DNA from: Vineibacter terrae
GTDB lineage: Bacteria; Pseudomonadota; Alphaproteobacteria; Reyranellales; Reyranellaceae
Reading direction: 5' to 3'
DNA: 64,000 nt
NCBI RefSeq assembly: GCF_008039615.1
Contig: NZ_VDUZ01000013.1
Location: 104,351 to 168,350, forward strand
Position 1 is the first letter of the stretch. Each line of letters begins with the position of its first letter. The notes under the pieces are model-generated. The model did no database searches. It had not been told where the DNA came from and saw nothing but the letters and a program-made list of their open reading frames with translations. Both the position numbers and the translations under genes were made by a program. Positions 56,377 through 64,000 of this stretch are shown here, one piece after another.

Positions 56377-57441
56377 TCACGCGCGGTGCTTGACCAGGTT
56401 CCAGGCCATGTCCGCCATGCCGCGGGCGCGGTTGCCGTATTTCGTGGCCGTGGTTGACGAGGCGTTGCCGTCCAGGCCGCGCTTGTAGACACCCTGAACG
56501 ATACCCGCCAGGCGGAACAGCGAGAACGCCATGTAGAAATCCCAGTGCGGGATGTCCTTGCGGCCGGTGCGCCGGGCATAGGCCGCCAGGTAGTCCTGCT
56601 CGCTGGGCACGCCCAGCGCCTTGAGATCCTTGCCGGCGTACCCGCCGGTGGCGCCGTAGCCCGGGCCGAAATGGTAGGTCATGCAGTTGTAGGCGAGGTC
56701 GGCCAGCGGATGGCCCAGCGTGCTCAGCTCCCAGTCGAGCACCGCGATGACCCGCGGCTCGGTCGGGTGCACGATGGTGTTGCCTAGCCTATAGTCACCG
56801 TGGCTGATGCGGGTCTCGTCGCCCGGCGGGATGTTGGCCGGCAGCCACTTCTTGAGCTGCTCCATCGATTCGATGTCTTCGGTACGGGCAAGGTCGTACT
56901 GGCTGGTCCAGCGCGCGATCTGCCGCGCGATGTACTGGCCCTCGCGCCCGAAATCGCCCAGCCCGATCGCCTTGTGGTCGACATTGTGCAGGCGCGCCAG
57001 CACGTCGTTGAGCGAGTCGAGGATCTTGCCGCGGTCCGCCGGCGAGACGTCGGGCATCAGCGGGTCGGCCAGGATGCGGCCGGGCAGGAACTCCATGATG
57101 TAGAAGTCGACGCCGATGACGCCCGGATCCTGGCACAGCGCATACGCCTTCGGCACCGGCACGTCGGTGTGATCGCCCAGTGCCTTGATCACCTTGTACT
57201 CGCGGTCGACCTGGTGCGCCGACGGCAGCAGCTTGCCTGGCGGCTTCTTGCGCAGGACATAGCGCCGTCCGCCGCCGTCGCTGAGCAGGAAGGTCGGATT
57301 CGACTGGCCGCCCTCGAATTGCAGCACCGCCAGCGGGCCTTTGTAGCCCTCGACGTGATCCTTCATGAAAGCCGCGAGCTTGGCTTCGTCGAAGACATGT
57401 GCCGGCCGCACCGGCGTGAGGTTGTCGGGCAGATCGGTCAT
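56377..57441 (-). CDS. APH-family phosphotransferase (acyl-CoA-dehydrogenase-associated type)
   Basis: A 354-residue protein kinase-like phosphotransferase. It has YVLRKKPPGKLLPSAHQVDR with the ATP-binding Lys, the Brenner motif RISHGDYRLGNTIV and the metal-binding AVLDWELSTLGHP. These marks match the N-terminal domain of ACAD10/ACAD11 and its bacterial stand-alone relatives, which phosphorylate hydroxyacyl-CoA intermediates. The nearby acyl-CoA dehydrogenase supports this role. The ATG at 57441 was chosen over an upstream TTG. Confidence 0.9.
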   Translation of the reverse strand: MTDLPDNLTPVRPAHVFDEAKLAAFMKDHVEGYKGPLAVLQFEGGQSNPTFLLSDGGGRRYVLRKKPPGKLLPSAHQVDREYKVIKALGDHTDVPVPKAYALCQDPGVIGVDFYIMEFLPGRILADPLMPDVSPADRGKILDSLNDVLARLHNVDHKAIGLGDFGREGQYIARQIARWTSQYDLARTEDIESMEQLKKWLPANIPPGDETRISHGDYRLGNTIVHPTEPRVIAVLDWELSTLGHPLADLAYNCMTYHFGPGYGATGGYAGKDLKALGVPSEQDYLAAYARRTGRKDIPHWDFYMAFSLFRLAGIVQGVYKRGLDGNASSTTATKYGNRARGMADMAWNLVKHRA

Positions 57442-57611
57442 GGCCGGTTCCAACTCGTTCAAACGCGTGATGAACGCCTGTTTACCGTCCGACGGCCGCG
57501 GCGTCGATGGCCTTTACGTTCCGACTTGCGGCACGCCGCCGGTCTGCGGCAGCGCCTTGATCGGCGCCGGGTCCGGCGCCACCATGGGCAGCGCCCACAA
57601 GGGAGGATCCC

Positions 57612-58298
57612 ATGACCAAGCCGAACGGCGTCCACCATCTGGCCATCACCACGGCCGACATCAAGACTCAGATCGCCTTCTTCAGCGACGTGCTGGGCAC
57701 CGAGCTGGTCGCGCTCTACTGGATGCACGGCGTGAAGGGAGCCTGGCATGGCTTTGTGAAGCTCAATGACCACTGCTCGATCGCCTTCGTGCAGACGCCT
57801 GATATCCCCAAGATCGAACGGCAGATCGGCATATCGCATTCCGGGAATCCGGGGGCGCCCTGTGCCGGCGGCGCCATGCAGCACCTGGCGCTGAACTGCG
57901 CCGACGACGCCGAGCTGATGGCGTTGCGCGACCGCATCCGCTCGCGCGGCGTCAACGTGTTCGGGCCGATCGACCATGGCTTCTGCAAGTCGATCTATTT
58001 CGCCGGGCCGGAGAACCTTAGCCTGGAAATTTCGACGTCGCGCGCCGCCATCGACGCCCGGGCCTGGATCGATCCCGAGGTGGTGAAGCTCGCCGGCATC
58101 TCCGAGCTGGAGCTGGCACGCTATAAATCGCCGGCACGCTACGACGGCGACGGTGGACGCGTGCCGCAGCCGCCCATGGATGCGTCCAAGCCGCATATGG
58201 TCTATCCCGAGAAGCGCTACCAGGACATGCTGGCGACGCCCGACGAGGAGTACACGCGCCAGCGCAGCGAGACCACGCCGCCGGTCAAGGTGGCGTAG
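57612..58298 (+). CDS. VOC-family (glyoxalase/dioxygenase-like) protein
   Basis: A 228-residue protein with the VOC start GVHHLAITTADIKTQIAFFS, a second beta-alpha-beta block MQHLALNCADDAELMALRDR and LSLEISTS near the third metal ligand. His and Glu residues suit a single metal site. The C-terminal 70 residues are family-specific. It lies after a GGGAGG site and is divergent from the kinase gene. The reaction is unknown. Confidence 0.85.
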   Translation: MTKPNGVHHLAITTADIKTQIAFFSDVLGTELVALYWMHGVKGAWHGFVKLNDHCSIAFVQTPDIPKIERQIGISHSGNPGAPCAGGAMQHLALNCADDAELMALRDRIRSRGVNVFGPIDHGFCKSIYFAGPENLSLEISTSRAAIDARAWIDPEVVKLAGISELELARYKSPARYDGDGGRVPQPPMDASKPHMVYPEKRYQDMLATPDEEYTRQRSETTPPVKVA

Positions 58299-58303
58299 CC
58301 CTT

Positions 58304-58339
58304 GCCGTGAGCGCGCCATCGGCGTGGCGCGCTCACGGC
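58304..58339. terminator. Bidirectional terminator hairpin between convergent genes
   Basis: GCCGTGAGCGCGCCA (58304-58318) and TGGCGCGCTCACGGC (58325-58339) form a perfect 15-bp stem with a six-base loop. It fills the 43-base gap between the VOC gene and the convergent TetR gene. No long U-run follows on either strand, but the strength and place suggest termination of both. Confidence 0.75.
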
Positions 58340-58341
58340 AA

Positions 58342-58977
58342 TCATGCCGCGGAACACCCCACCAGCCGCAACGCCAGCGCAGCGTAGCGGTCAGCTATGG
58401 TTTGGGGGTTGTGCCGTCCGTCCAATCGGTACCAGCCCGCGACCGAAGTGCACATCGTGACCACGGCCATCGTGGCCTCGGCGGGATGCGGGCAATCGAA
58501 CACACCGCGCTGCCGGCCATCGGCGACGGCGTCCTTGAAGATCGTTGAGACACGATCGCGCAGCCCGATCACGGTGGCGTGGTCGGCCGCCGAAAGGCTG
58601 CGCAGCTCGCTGTTGCCGACGAACGATTCCATCTGCCGCTCAGTGTGCAGGCGCACATGCGCGCGCACGATGGCGGCGAGCCGGGCGGTCGGGTCATCGC
58701 CGGCCGCATCGCGGGCCGCCTCCAGGTCCGCGATCAGGTCCTCCGTCACGGACACCATGATGTGGCGCAACAGGTCGGCTTTTGACGGGAAGTAGTAGTA
58801 GGTCGCCGAGATGCTCATGCCGGCGCGGGTCGCGATGTCCCGCATCGAGGTGCCGTGGAAGCCTTGCGTCGCGAAGGCGTTGAGCGCCGCCGACAGAAGG
58901 ATGTCCCGGCCGCCAGCGGCCTCGCGGTCGGGCTGGCGGTCGTCGCTTGCCAGCGCAGCTGTCTTGCCCTGCACCAT
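58342..58977 (-). CDS. TetR-family transcriptional regulator
   Basis: A 211-residue regulator. The N-terminal helix-turn-helix is ILLSAALNAFATQGFHGTSM followed by RDIATRAGMSISATYYYFPS and KADLL, a textbook TetR pattern; the C-terminal domain is all-helical. It starts 6 bases after the deacylase gene and is probably cotranscribed with it. The palindrome upstream of the deacylase (60733-60742) is its likely binding site, giving autoregulation. Confidence 0.9.
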   Translation of the reverse strand: MVQGKTAALASDDRQPDREAAGGRDILLSAALNAFATQGFHGTSMRDIATRAGMSISATYYYFPSKADLLRHIMVSVTEDLIADLEAARDAAGDDPTARLAAIVRAHVRLHTERQMESFVGNSELRSLSAADHATVIGLRDRVSTIFKDAVADGRQRGVFDCPHPAEATMAVVTMCTSVAGWYRLDGRHNPQTIADRYAALALRLVGCSAA

Positions 58978-58983
58978 GGCGGT

Positions 58984-60711
58984 CTATGCAGCGCGCGGCA
59001 TCGGCGTGCGGCGACCCACGCCATGGCGCAGCAGCTGGCCGGAGCAGGTGCCGGTCTGCTGGTCGTCGCGGATGGTGACCTCGCCGTTCACCAGCACGTA
59101 GCGATAGCCCCGTGCCCGCTGCACGCGCCGCCACTCGCCGCCGGGCAGGTCATGCACGATCTCATCCGGCAGCACGGCGAGCTGGTCGAAATCGTAGACC
59201 ACGATGTCGGCCGGCGCGCCCTTGCGCAGCACCCCGCGGCCCTCGAACCCGGCGACCTGGGCCGGCAGCGCCGACAGCCGCCAATGCGCCTCCTCGAGCG
59301 AGATCATGCCGTGCTCGCGCACGACCTTGCACAAGGTCTCGGTCGGGTAGCGGCCGGCAGTGAGGAACTTGGTATGCGCGCCGCCATCCGAGACGCCGAA
59401 CAGCACATAAGGGTCGTCGACGAGCTCCTTCAGGTGCTCGATCTTGCCATTGGGCGGAGCGGCGAAGAACTCGGTCTTCAGATCCTCCTCCACGGCCATG
59501 TCGAGCATCACGTCGACGGGATGCTTGCCCATCTTCTCGCCGGCCAGCGCCAGCGTGTGGTCGAGCCACTTCTTGTTGCCCTCGGTCTGCGGGCCGACGA
59601 TCACGATCTGGGGCAGGGGGCCGGTGGCCGTCTTGGGCATGTTCTCCCGCAGCGCCTGCCGGCGGGCCGGGTCGGCCAGCTTCTGCTTGCGCTCCGCCAG
59701 CGTGCCGGTGGTGGCGTCACACCACGCCTGGATATCGTCGAACAGGTTCCAGTTCTCGAACGTGAAGGTGAAGCCGGCATCCGTGGTGAGGCCCTGGCCG
59801 ACCACGCGGATGCCGCGCTCGCGGCAGCTGCGCAGCCACGCCAGCACGCGGCGGTGGATCTCGGGCCGATGATCGAATGCCTGCACCACGTTCATGATCA
59901 TCGGGCGGCCGCTGATCTCGGCCATCTCCTCGTAGAAGCGCTGGTCCTGAGCGTTGTCGCCCGACACCAGCAGCATCTGCATGAAACCTTCGTTGCGCTC
60001 GCGCAGCACGCCGGCCAGGGCACGGCAGGTGTCGTCGTGCATCACGTCGGTCGGCATCGGGCTGCCGTCGAAATCGCGCTGCACACAGGCCGGGCCCGAC
60101 GGCAGCATGCGCTGGGCCGACCAGCCGCAGCCGCCGGCGTCCATCGCCTCGTGCAGCAGCCGGGACAACTCGGCGTGCTGCGCATCCGTCGGTCGCGCGC
60201 CCGCCTTGGCGGCATCGAAGCCCATCACCCAGATCAGCAGCGGCGCGATCGGCACGTAAGGCAGGATGTTCATCGCCTTGGGGGTTCGCTCAACGCTGTC
60301 GAGGAACTCGGGAAACGTCACCCAGTCCCATGGCATGCCTTGCTGCATCGAGGCCATGGGAATGGCCTCGACCCGGGTCATTGTCATCATCGCGCGCTCG
60401 CGCAGCTCGGGCCGCACCGGCGCGAAACCGAAGCCGCAATTGCCGATCGCCACCGAGGTGATCCCGTGCCAGCCCGAGAGGGTGCAGTAGGGGTCCCAGA
60501 ACACCTGGGCGTCGTAGTGCGTGTGCAGGTCGACGAAGCCCGGCGCCACGATCAGCCCATCGGCGTCGATCACTTCCCGGGCATCGGCAGGATCGATGCG
60601 GCCGATCTCGGCGATGATCCCGTCACGGATGGCGATATCGCCGCGAAAACGCGGCAGGCGCGCACCATCGATGATGGTGCCGCCGCGAATGACCCGGTCG
60701 TAGCGTGCCAT
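58984..60711 (-). CDS. N-acyl-D-amino-acid deacylase-type amidohydrolase
   Basis: A 575-residue metal-dependent hydrolase of the amidohydrolase superfamily. The metal-binding HTH is in PGFVDLHTHYDAQVFWDP, with IGNCGFGFAP and the later GVSDGGAHTKFLTAGRYPT carrying a metal-binding Asp. These features match D-aminoacylase/N-acyl-D-amino-acid deacylase proteins, which remove an acyl group from N-acyl-D-amino acids. The start at 60711 follows AGGAGG. It fits the amide theme of the window. Confidence 0.9.
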   Translation of the reverse strand: MARYDRVIRGGTIIDGARLPRFRGDIAIRDGIIAEIGRIDPADAREVIDADGLIVAPGFVDLHTHYDAQVFWDPYCTLSGWHGITSVAIGNCGFGFAPVRPELRERAMMTMTRVEAIPMASMQQGMPWDWVTFPEFLDSVERTPKAMNILPYVPIAPLLIWVMGFDAAKAGARPTDAQHAELSRLLHEAMDAGGCGWSAQRMLPSGPACVQRDFDGSPMPTDVMHDDTCRALAGVLRERNEGFMQMLLVSGDNAQDQRFYEEMAEISGRPMIMNVVQAFDHRPEIHRRVLAWLRSCRERGIRVVGQGLTTDAGFTFTFENWNLFDDIQAWCDATTGTLAERKQKLADPARRQALRENMPKTATGPLPQIVIVGPQTEGNKKWLDHTLALAGEKMGKHPVDVMLDMAVEEDLKTEFFAAPPNGKIEHLKELVDDPYVLFGVSDGGAHTKFLTAGRYPTETLCKVVREHGMISLEEAHWRLSALPAQVAGFEGRGVLRKGAPADIVVYDFDQLAVLPDEIVHDLPGGEWRRVQRARGYRYVLVNGEVTIRDDQQTGTCSGQLLRHGVGRRTPMPRAA

Positions 60712-60732
60712 GGCGCTTCCTCCTGATTTGAA

Positions 60733-60742
60733 CGAACGTTCG
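60733..60742. promoter_or_regulatory. Predicted TetR-type operator upstream of the deacylase
   Basis: CGAACGTTCG is a perfect 10-bp palindrome within GAACGAACGTTCGATAA, in the style of operators of TetR-family regulators of acyl or aromatic catabolism. It is 22 bases upstream of the deacylase start codon and in the gap to the divergent GNAT gene. The TetR gene of the same operon is the probable cognate regulator. Confidence 0.55.
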
Positions 60743-60894
60743 ATAAAATCAGACACTCTGTCAAGTCCTCCAATCGGATGATGCCCGCCGGCCCAGGCAT
60801 CGGCACGATGGCCAGGCCTGCGGCACCCGCTCGTCGGCGAAAGCAGGGAACGGGCGGCCGGCGCCGGCAGGTTGCAAAGTGTTGGGATAGGCCA

Positions 60895-61377
60895 ATGGAT
60901 TTCACGGTCTGCGATCTTCGGCAGCAGCCGCAATTCCTCGATACCGTTGCCGAGCGCATCTGGCGGGCATGGTGGGAGCCGGAAGGCCATCGTCTGGACC
61001 ATCTGACGGACCGGCTTCGCGACTGCCTCGACGACGACCCGCTTCCCTTCGCCGTGGTCGCCCACGCCGCGGGCCGCTACATCGGTTCGGCGGTGTGCAT
61101 CGCGTCCGATCTGGCTGAGCGCCCGGAATATTCGCCGTGGATCGCTGCCGTCTGGGTCGATCCGCAGCATCGCCTCCGGCATGTCGGCCGAACCCTGGTC
61201 GGTCACGCGATGCGGGCCTGCTTCGGCCTCGGCTTCGAGCGGATCTATCTTTGCTCGGTGCCGGAGCGGCGCAGCTTCTACACGCACCAGGGCTGGGTGC
61301 CGATCGAGGAGAATGTCGGCCCCCATGCGCAGACCGTGTATGTCTGCGAGGCCGGCGCGTTCGGCGGCGGCGCCTGA
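60895..61377 (+). CDS. GNAT-family acetyltransferase
   Basis: A 160-residue protein with the acetyl-CoA-binding region WIAAVWVDPQHRLRHVGRTL followed by VGHAMRACFGLGFERIYLCS and the C-terminal FYTHQGWVPIE, typical of GNAT enzymes. The start at 60895 follows GGGATAGG. The pyrophosphate-binding Q/RxxGxG/A is present as RHVGRT, slightly altered. The acceptor is unknown. Confidence 0.85.
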   Translation: MDFTVCDLRQQPQFLDTVAERIWRAWWEPEGHRLDHLTDRLRDCLDDDPLPFAVVAHAAGRYIGSAVCIASDLAERPEYSPWIAAVWVDPQHRLRHVGRTLVGHAMRACFGLGFERIYLCSVPERRSFYTHQGWVPIEENVGPHAQTVYVCEAGAFGGGA

Positions 61378-61403
61378 TCGGGCAGGACGGGTCGAAAGCC
61401 GGC

Positions 61404-62064
61404 TCAGCCGATCGAGCGCAAGACCTCGGCGAGCGGCAATTCCGCCAGGCTCGTCAGGCGCAGATCAGCCGCGCTGAGGTCGAGCGGTTCGGTAAGCGGG
61501 TTGGGGACGGCGATGCAGAACAATCCCGCTGCCTTGGCAGCGGCAATTCCGTTGGGAGAGTCCTCGATGGCGATCGCTTGGTCAGGGCCCTTCTGCCGGC
61601 GTTGCAGCGCGAGCTGGTATAAGGTCGGGCGCCGGCTTAACGCGGTCGACCTCATCTCCGCAGGCTGTATGGCTGAAGGAGGTGCGCAGGGCGAGGCGAT
61701 CCAGATGGTCGTGTACCCAGTCGCGAGAAGAGGTCGATGCGACGCCCAGCGACAGGCCCGCGGCGCGGGCTGCGGTGATCCACTGCAAGACGCCGGGCCG
61801 TGGCTGCTGGCACTCGATCAACGCCAGATGCCTTGGTCGGCGGCCGGCGCGGATGGCCTCCCGGTCGACCGTTCGGCCGATGGATCGCTCGAGGTGGGCG
61901 TAGGGATCGAAGGCCAGACCTGCGGTGCCGATGCAGCCGCTACACCAGTCGAGCGAGAGCGTCGCGCCGTGAGCAGTGAACACCTCGCTCCATGACTCGA
62001 ATTCTGGTGTCTCGATATCGAGGATCGTGCCGTCGAAATCGAAGATCAGGGCGCTGATGGTCAT
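61404..62064 (-). pseudogene. HAD-superfamily phosphatase with an apparent frameshift
   Basis: The first 145 or so codons encode a HAD hydrolase (beta-phosphoglucomutase type): LIFDFDGTILDIETPEFESW with the nucleophile Asp, SLGVASTSSRDW, and VDRVKPAPDL. There the frame is lost. The following reading frame continues with YQLALQRRQKGPDQAIAIED and SPNGIAAAKAAGLFCIAVPN, the conserved remainder. One extra base at about 61619-61622 (within CTTATA on the minus strand) accounts for it; restored, the protein would be about 219 residues, the family norm. It lies 4 bases from the acyl-CoA synthetase stop. A sequencing error is possible. Confidence 0.8.
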
Positions 62065-62068
62065 TGCG

Positions 62069-63628
62069 TCAGTTCACCTGCCGCTCCTTGCCTTCCCAGT
62101 ACGGCTTGCGCAGCTCGCGCTTGAGGATCTTGCCGGTGGGGTTGCGCGGCAGCGCGTCGACGAAATCGACGGACTTGGGCAGCTTGTAGCCGGCAATGCG
62201 CTCGCGCGCCCAGCCGATCAACTCGCCGGGATTGATCTCGGCACCCGGTTTTTTCACCACCACCGCCTTGACGGCCTCGCCCCAGCGCTCGTCGGGCACG
62301 CCGATCACGGCCACGTCGGCCACCGCCGGATGGCCGAACAGGGCGCTCTCGACCTCGGCGGGATAGATGTTCTCGCCGCCGCTCACGATCATGTCCTTCA
62401 CGCGGTCGTAGATGTAGAGATAGCCCTTCTCGTCGAGATAGCCGGCGTCGCCGGTGAACAGCCAGCCCTCGCGCATGGCGCGCTTGCTGGCGTCGGGCAG
62501 CTTCCAGTAGCCCTTCATCACCTGCGGCGAGCGGATCGCGATCTCGCCCACCTGGTTGGGCCCGCAGTCGGTGCCGTCGTCGCCCACGATGCGCAGCTCG
62601 ACGCCCTTGTGGGCGTAGCCGCATGACAGCAGCTTCTTGGGATCGTCGGGGTCGTGGTCCTCGGGTGGGAGCAGGGTGACGGCGCCGGTGCTCTCGGTCA
62701 GGCCGTAGACCTGCTGGAAGCCGCACGGGAAGATCTTGAGCGCCTGGCGCAGCAGGTCGGCCGGTATCGGCGCGGCGCCGTAGACGATCAGCTTGAGGCT
62801 GGAAAGGTCGGTCTCGCGGATTTGCGGCGTCTGCACCAGGAACAGGATGATCGCCGGCACGAACAGCGCCACCGCGATGCGCTGCTCCTGGATCAGGTTG
62901 AGGATCTCCAGCGGCACCACGTCACGCATCACGTAGTTGGTGCAGCCGGCATAGAGGCCGGCCAGCGCCCAGCCGGCGCCGCCGATATGGAACATCGGCA
63001 GCACCACGATGTTGCGCACGGCGGGAGCCATGTGCCAGGTCGGGGTCCAGGTCGGCAGCAGATGCAGCAGGTTGTAGTTGGTGAGCTGCGCGCCCTTGGG
63101 CAGGCCGGTGGTGCCCGACGTGTAGAACTGCACAGCCACGTCGTCAGGGGCGATCGGCAGCATCGGATCATCGGCTGGCTGCCGATCGCGCCAGCGCGCG
63201 AAAGCCTCGAAATCGGGATGAATGCCGTTCAGCGCCACGATGGTGCGCACTGTCGTGAGCTGGCTGCGGATCCGCTCGACGACCGGGAAATACTCCTCGC
63301 CCACGAACAGGATCTCGGCTTCGGCGTCGTTGACGATGTGCAGGATCTCCGGTGGCGCCAGCCGCCAGTTGACCGAGACCATGACGCAATTGGCCTTGGC
63401 GCAGCCGAAGAACAGCTCGAAGAAGGCATCGTCGCTCTTGTCGAGATGCGCCACCCGGGCCTGGGGCTTCAGCCCGGCCGCGCGCAGGCCGTTGGCGACA
63501 TGGCTCGCGCGGCGATCCAGTGTGGCATAGTCCGTCGTCCGGCCCTGGAACACCAGGGCAGGGGTGGCGCCTTGCTGCCGGGCATGGTTGCGGACGATGT
63601 CGGCAATGGACGTCGGGACCGTCGTCAA
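62069..63628 (-). CDS. Acyl-CoA synthetase (AMP-forming, class I adenylate-forming)
   Basis: A 519-residue ligase that activates a carboxylic acid to its CoA thioester via acyl-AMP. Motifs are the P-loop YTSGTTGLPKGAQLTN, the YGLTEST block, FTGDAGYLDEKGYLYIYDR, VSGGENIYPAEVE and the catalytic Lys in PRNPTGKILKREL. It resembles the long-chain or aromatic acid group of FadD-like enzymes. It is followed on the same strand by the HAD gene. The substrate is unknown. Confidence 0.93.
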   Translation of the reverse strand: MTTVPTSIADIVRNHARQQGATPALVFQGRTTDYATLDRRASHVANGLRAAGLKPQARVAHLDKSDDAFFELFFGCAKANCVMVSVNWRLAPPEILHIVNDAEAEILFVGEEYFPVVERIRSQLTTVRTIVALNGIHPDFEAFARWRDRQPADDPMLPIAPDDVAVQFYTSGTTGLPKGAQLTNYNLLHLLPTWTPTWHMAPAVRNIVVLPMFHIGGAGWALAGLYAGCTNYVMRDVVPLEILNLIQEQRIAVALFVPAIILFLVQTPQIRETDLSSLKLIVYGAAPIPADLLRQALKIFPCGFQQVYGLTESTGAVTLLPPEDHDPDDPKKLLSCGYAHKGVELRIVGDDGTDCGPNQVGEIAIRSPQVMKGYWKLPDASKRAMREGWLFTGDAGYLDEKGYLYIYDRVKDMIVSGGENIYPAEVESALFGHPAVADVAVIGVPDERWGEAVKAVVVKKPGAEINPGELIGWARERIAGYKLPKSVDFVDALPRNPTGKILKRELRKPYWEGKERQVN

Positions 63629-63689
63629 CGTTTCCTCCAGGTTCTCTCGCCCGGCATGCCGGGCATCGTTGGGTTGCGCGGCATCCTAG

Positions 63690-63702
63690 CAGCCTGTCGG
63701 AC
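63690..63702. mobile_element. Possible terminal sequence of the insertion element at the window edge
   Basis: CAGCCTGTCGGAC, directly after CTAG (63686-63689), lies at the expected outer end of the transposase-bearing element that runs off the window. Such GTCCGACAGGCTG words are common at IS ends, but the other end is outside the window, so it cannot be verified here. Confidence 0.3.
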
Positions 63703-63782
63703 TGAGGTTATTGGGTAGTTGATTGAGTGATTTTGAAAGCGCCGAGGTCATGGGGTCGCGATTTTTGGTGGTACTTTGCCTG

Positions 63783-64000
63783 TCAGGCGTGTGCGAGGGT
63801 GAACATCCGCTTGATGTTCCAGGCCATGGTGACGAGGCGCCACTCGGCTTTGACCTTTTCGAGGCCCCGCAATGAGAATTGGCGGAATCCCATGACCGAT
63901 TTGATGATGCCGAACACCGGCTCAGGGGTCTGCTTGCGCAGGGCATAGAGCCGCTTGCCGTCGGGCGTGGCCAGCCGGTGGCGCATCGCGGCGAGCGGCG
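63783..64000 (-). mobile_element. Transposase, C-terminal part (IS1182/IS5-like, DDE type)
   Basis: The readable 72 codons extend to the window edge and read AMRHRLATPDGKRLYALRKQ then TPEPVFGIIKSVMGFRQFSL and KAEWRLVTMAWNIKRMFTL, the highly conserved C-terminal end of IS1182-type transposases including the EPVFG region that carries the catalytic Glu. The 5' part is cut off. Roughly 80 bases lie between its stop and the candidate terminal sequence. Confidence 0.85.

Overview
The window is about 64 kb of GC-rich (roughly two-thirds G+C) bacterial chromosome. ATGA-coupled operons, opp/dpp-type and urea-type ABC importers, Bug-type binding proteins, a ChvG/ChvI-like two-component pair and palindromic intergenic repeats with a GTCATCCCGAGCGCAGCGAG core point to an alphaproteobacterium (Rhodospirillales or Hyphomicrobiales-like); this placement is inference. 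No tRNA, rRNA, CRISPR array or phage was seen.

Region 1 (1-20142) is an amide and peptide uptake island. On the minus strand run an AmiC-like amide sensor, an AmiR-like ANTAR antiterminator, and then an oligopeptide ABC importer: permeases B and C, three tandem paralogous binding proteins, and ATPases D and F (F leaves the window). Divergently, on the plus strand, lie two amidase-signature enzymes, an acetamidase/formamidase, a complete branched-chain/urea-type ABC importer (binding protein, two permeases, two ATPases) and an SDR. Both transcription units have a leader with a small A1/G4 hexaloop hairpin followed by a terminator-like hairpin, as expected for ANTAR control.

Region 2 (20287-26787) is a catabolic cluster: a FadR-type GntR regulator with a probable operator, a two-subunit Rieske oxygenase, two SDRs, a Bug binding protein and a convergent acyl-CoA dehydrogenase. 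A 620-base gap without a supported gene follows.

Region 3 (27408-48925) is an exopolysaccharide locus: a small lipoprotein, a response regulator and sensor kinase, ManC, a Wza-like exporter, a Wzc-like tyrosine kinase, five glycosyltransferases, a WcaJ-like initiating transferase, a Wzy-like polymerase, a Tat-exported beta-helix protein, GDP-mannose dehydratase and GDP-fucose synthase, and an FkbM methyltransferase. The enzymes predict a fucose-containing polymer made by a Wzy-type route, although no Wzx flippase is present. Five transcription units share a 15-bp upstream box, and a -10-like hexamer lies exactly 31 nt downstream of its TTG.

Region 4 (49011-63628) is a set of short catabolic units: Ldh2-type dehydrogenase, polysaccharide deacetylase-like hydrolase, SDR, aminotransferase, alpha/beta hydrolase, histidine phosphatase, acyl-CoA dehydrogenase, orphan PAAR protein, APH-family kinase, VOC protein, a TetR regulator with an N-acyl-D-amino-acid deacylase, GNAT, a frameshifted HAD phosphatase and an acyl-CoA synthetase. 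The window ends inside a transposase gene. Palindromic repeats of three unrelated families sit between genes, notably around the binding-protein genes.
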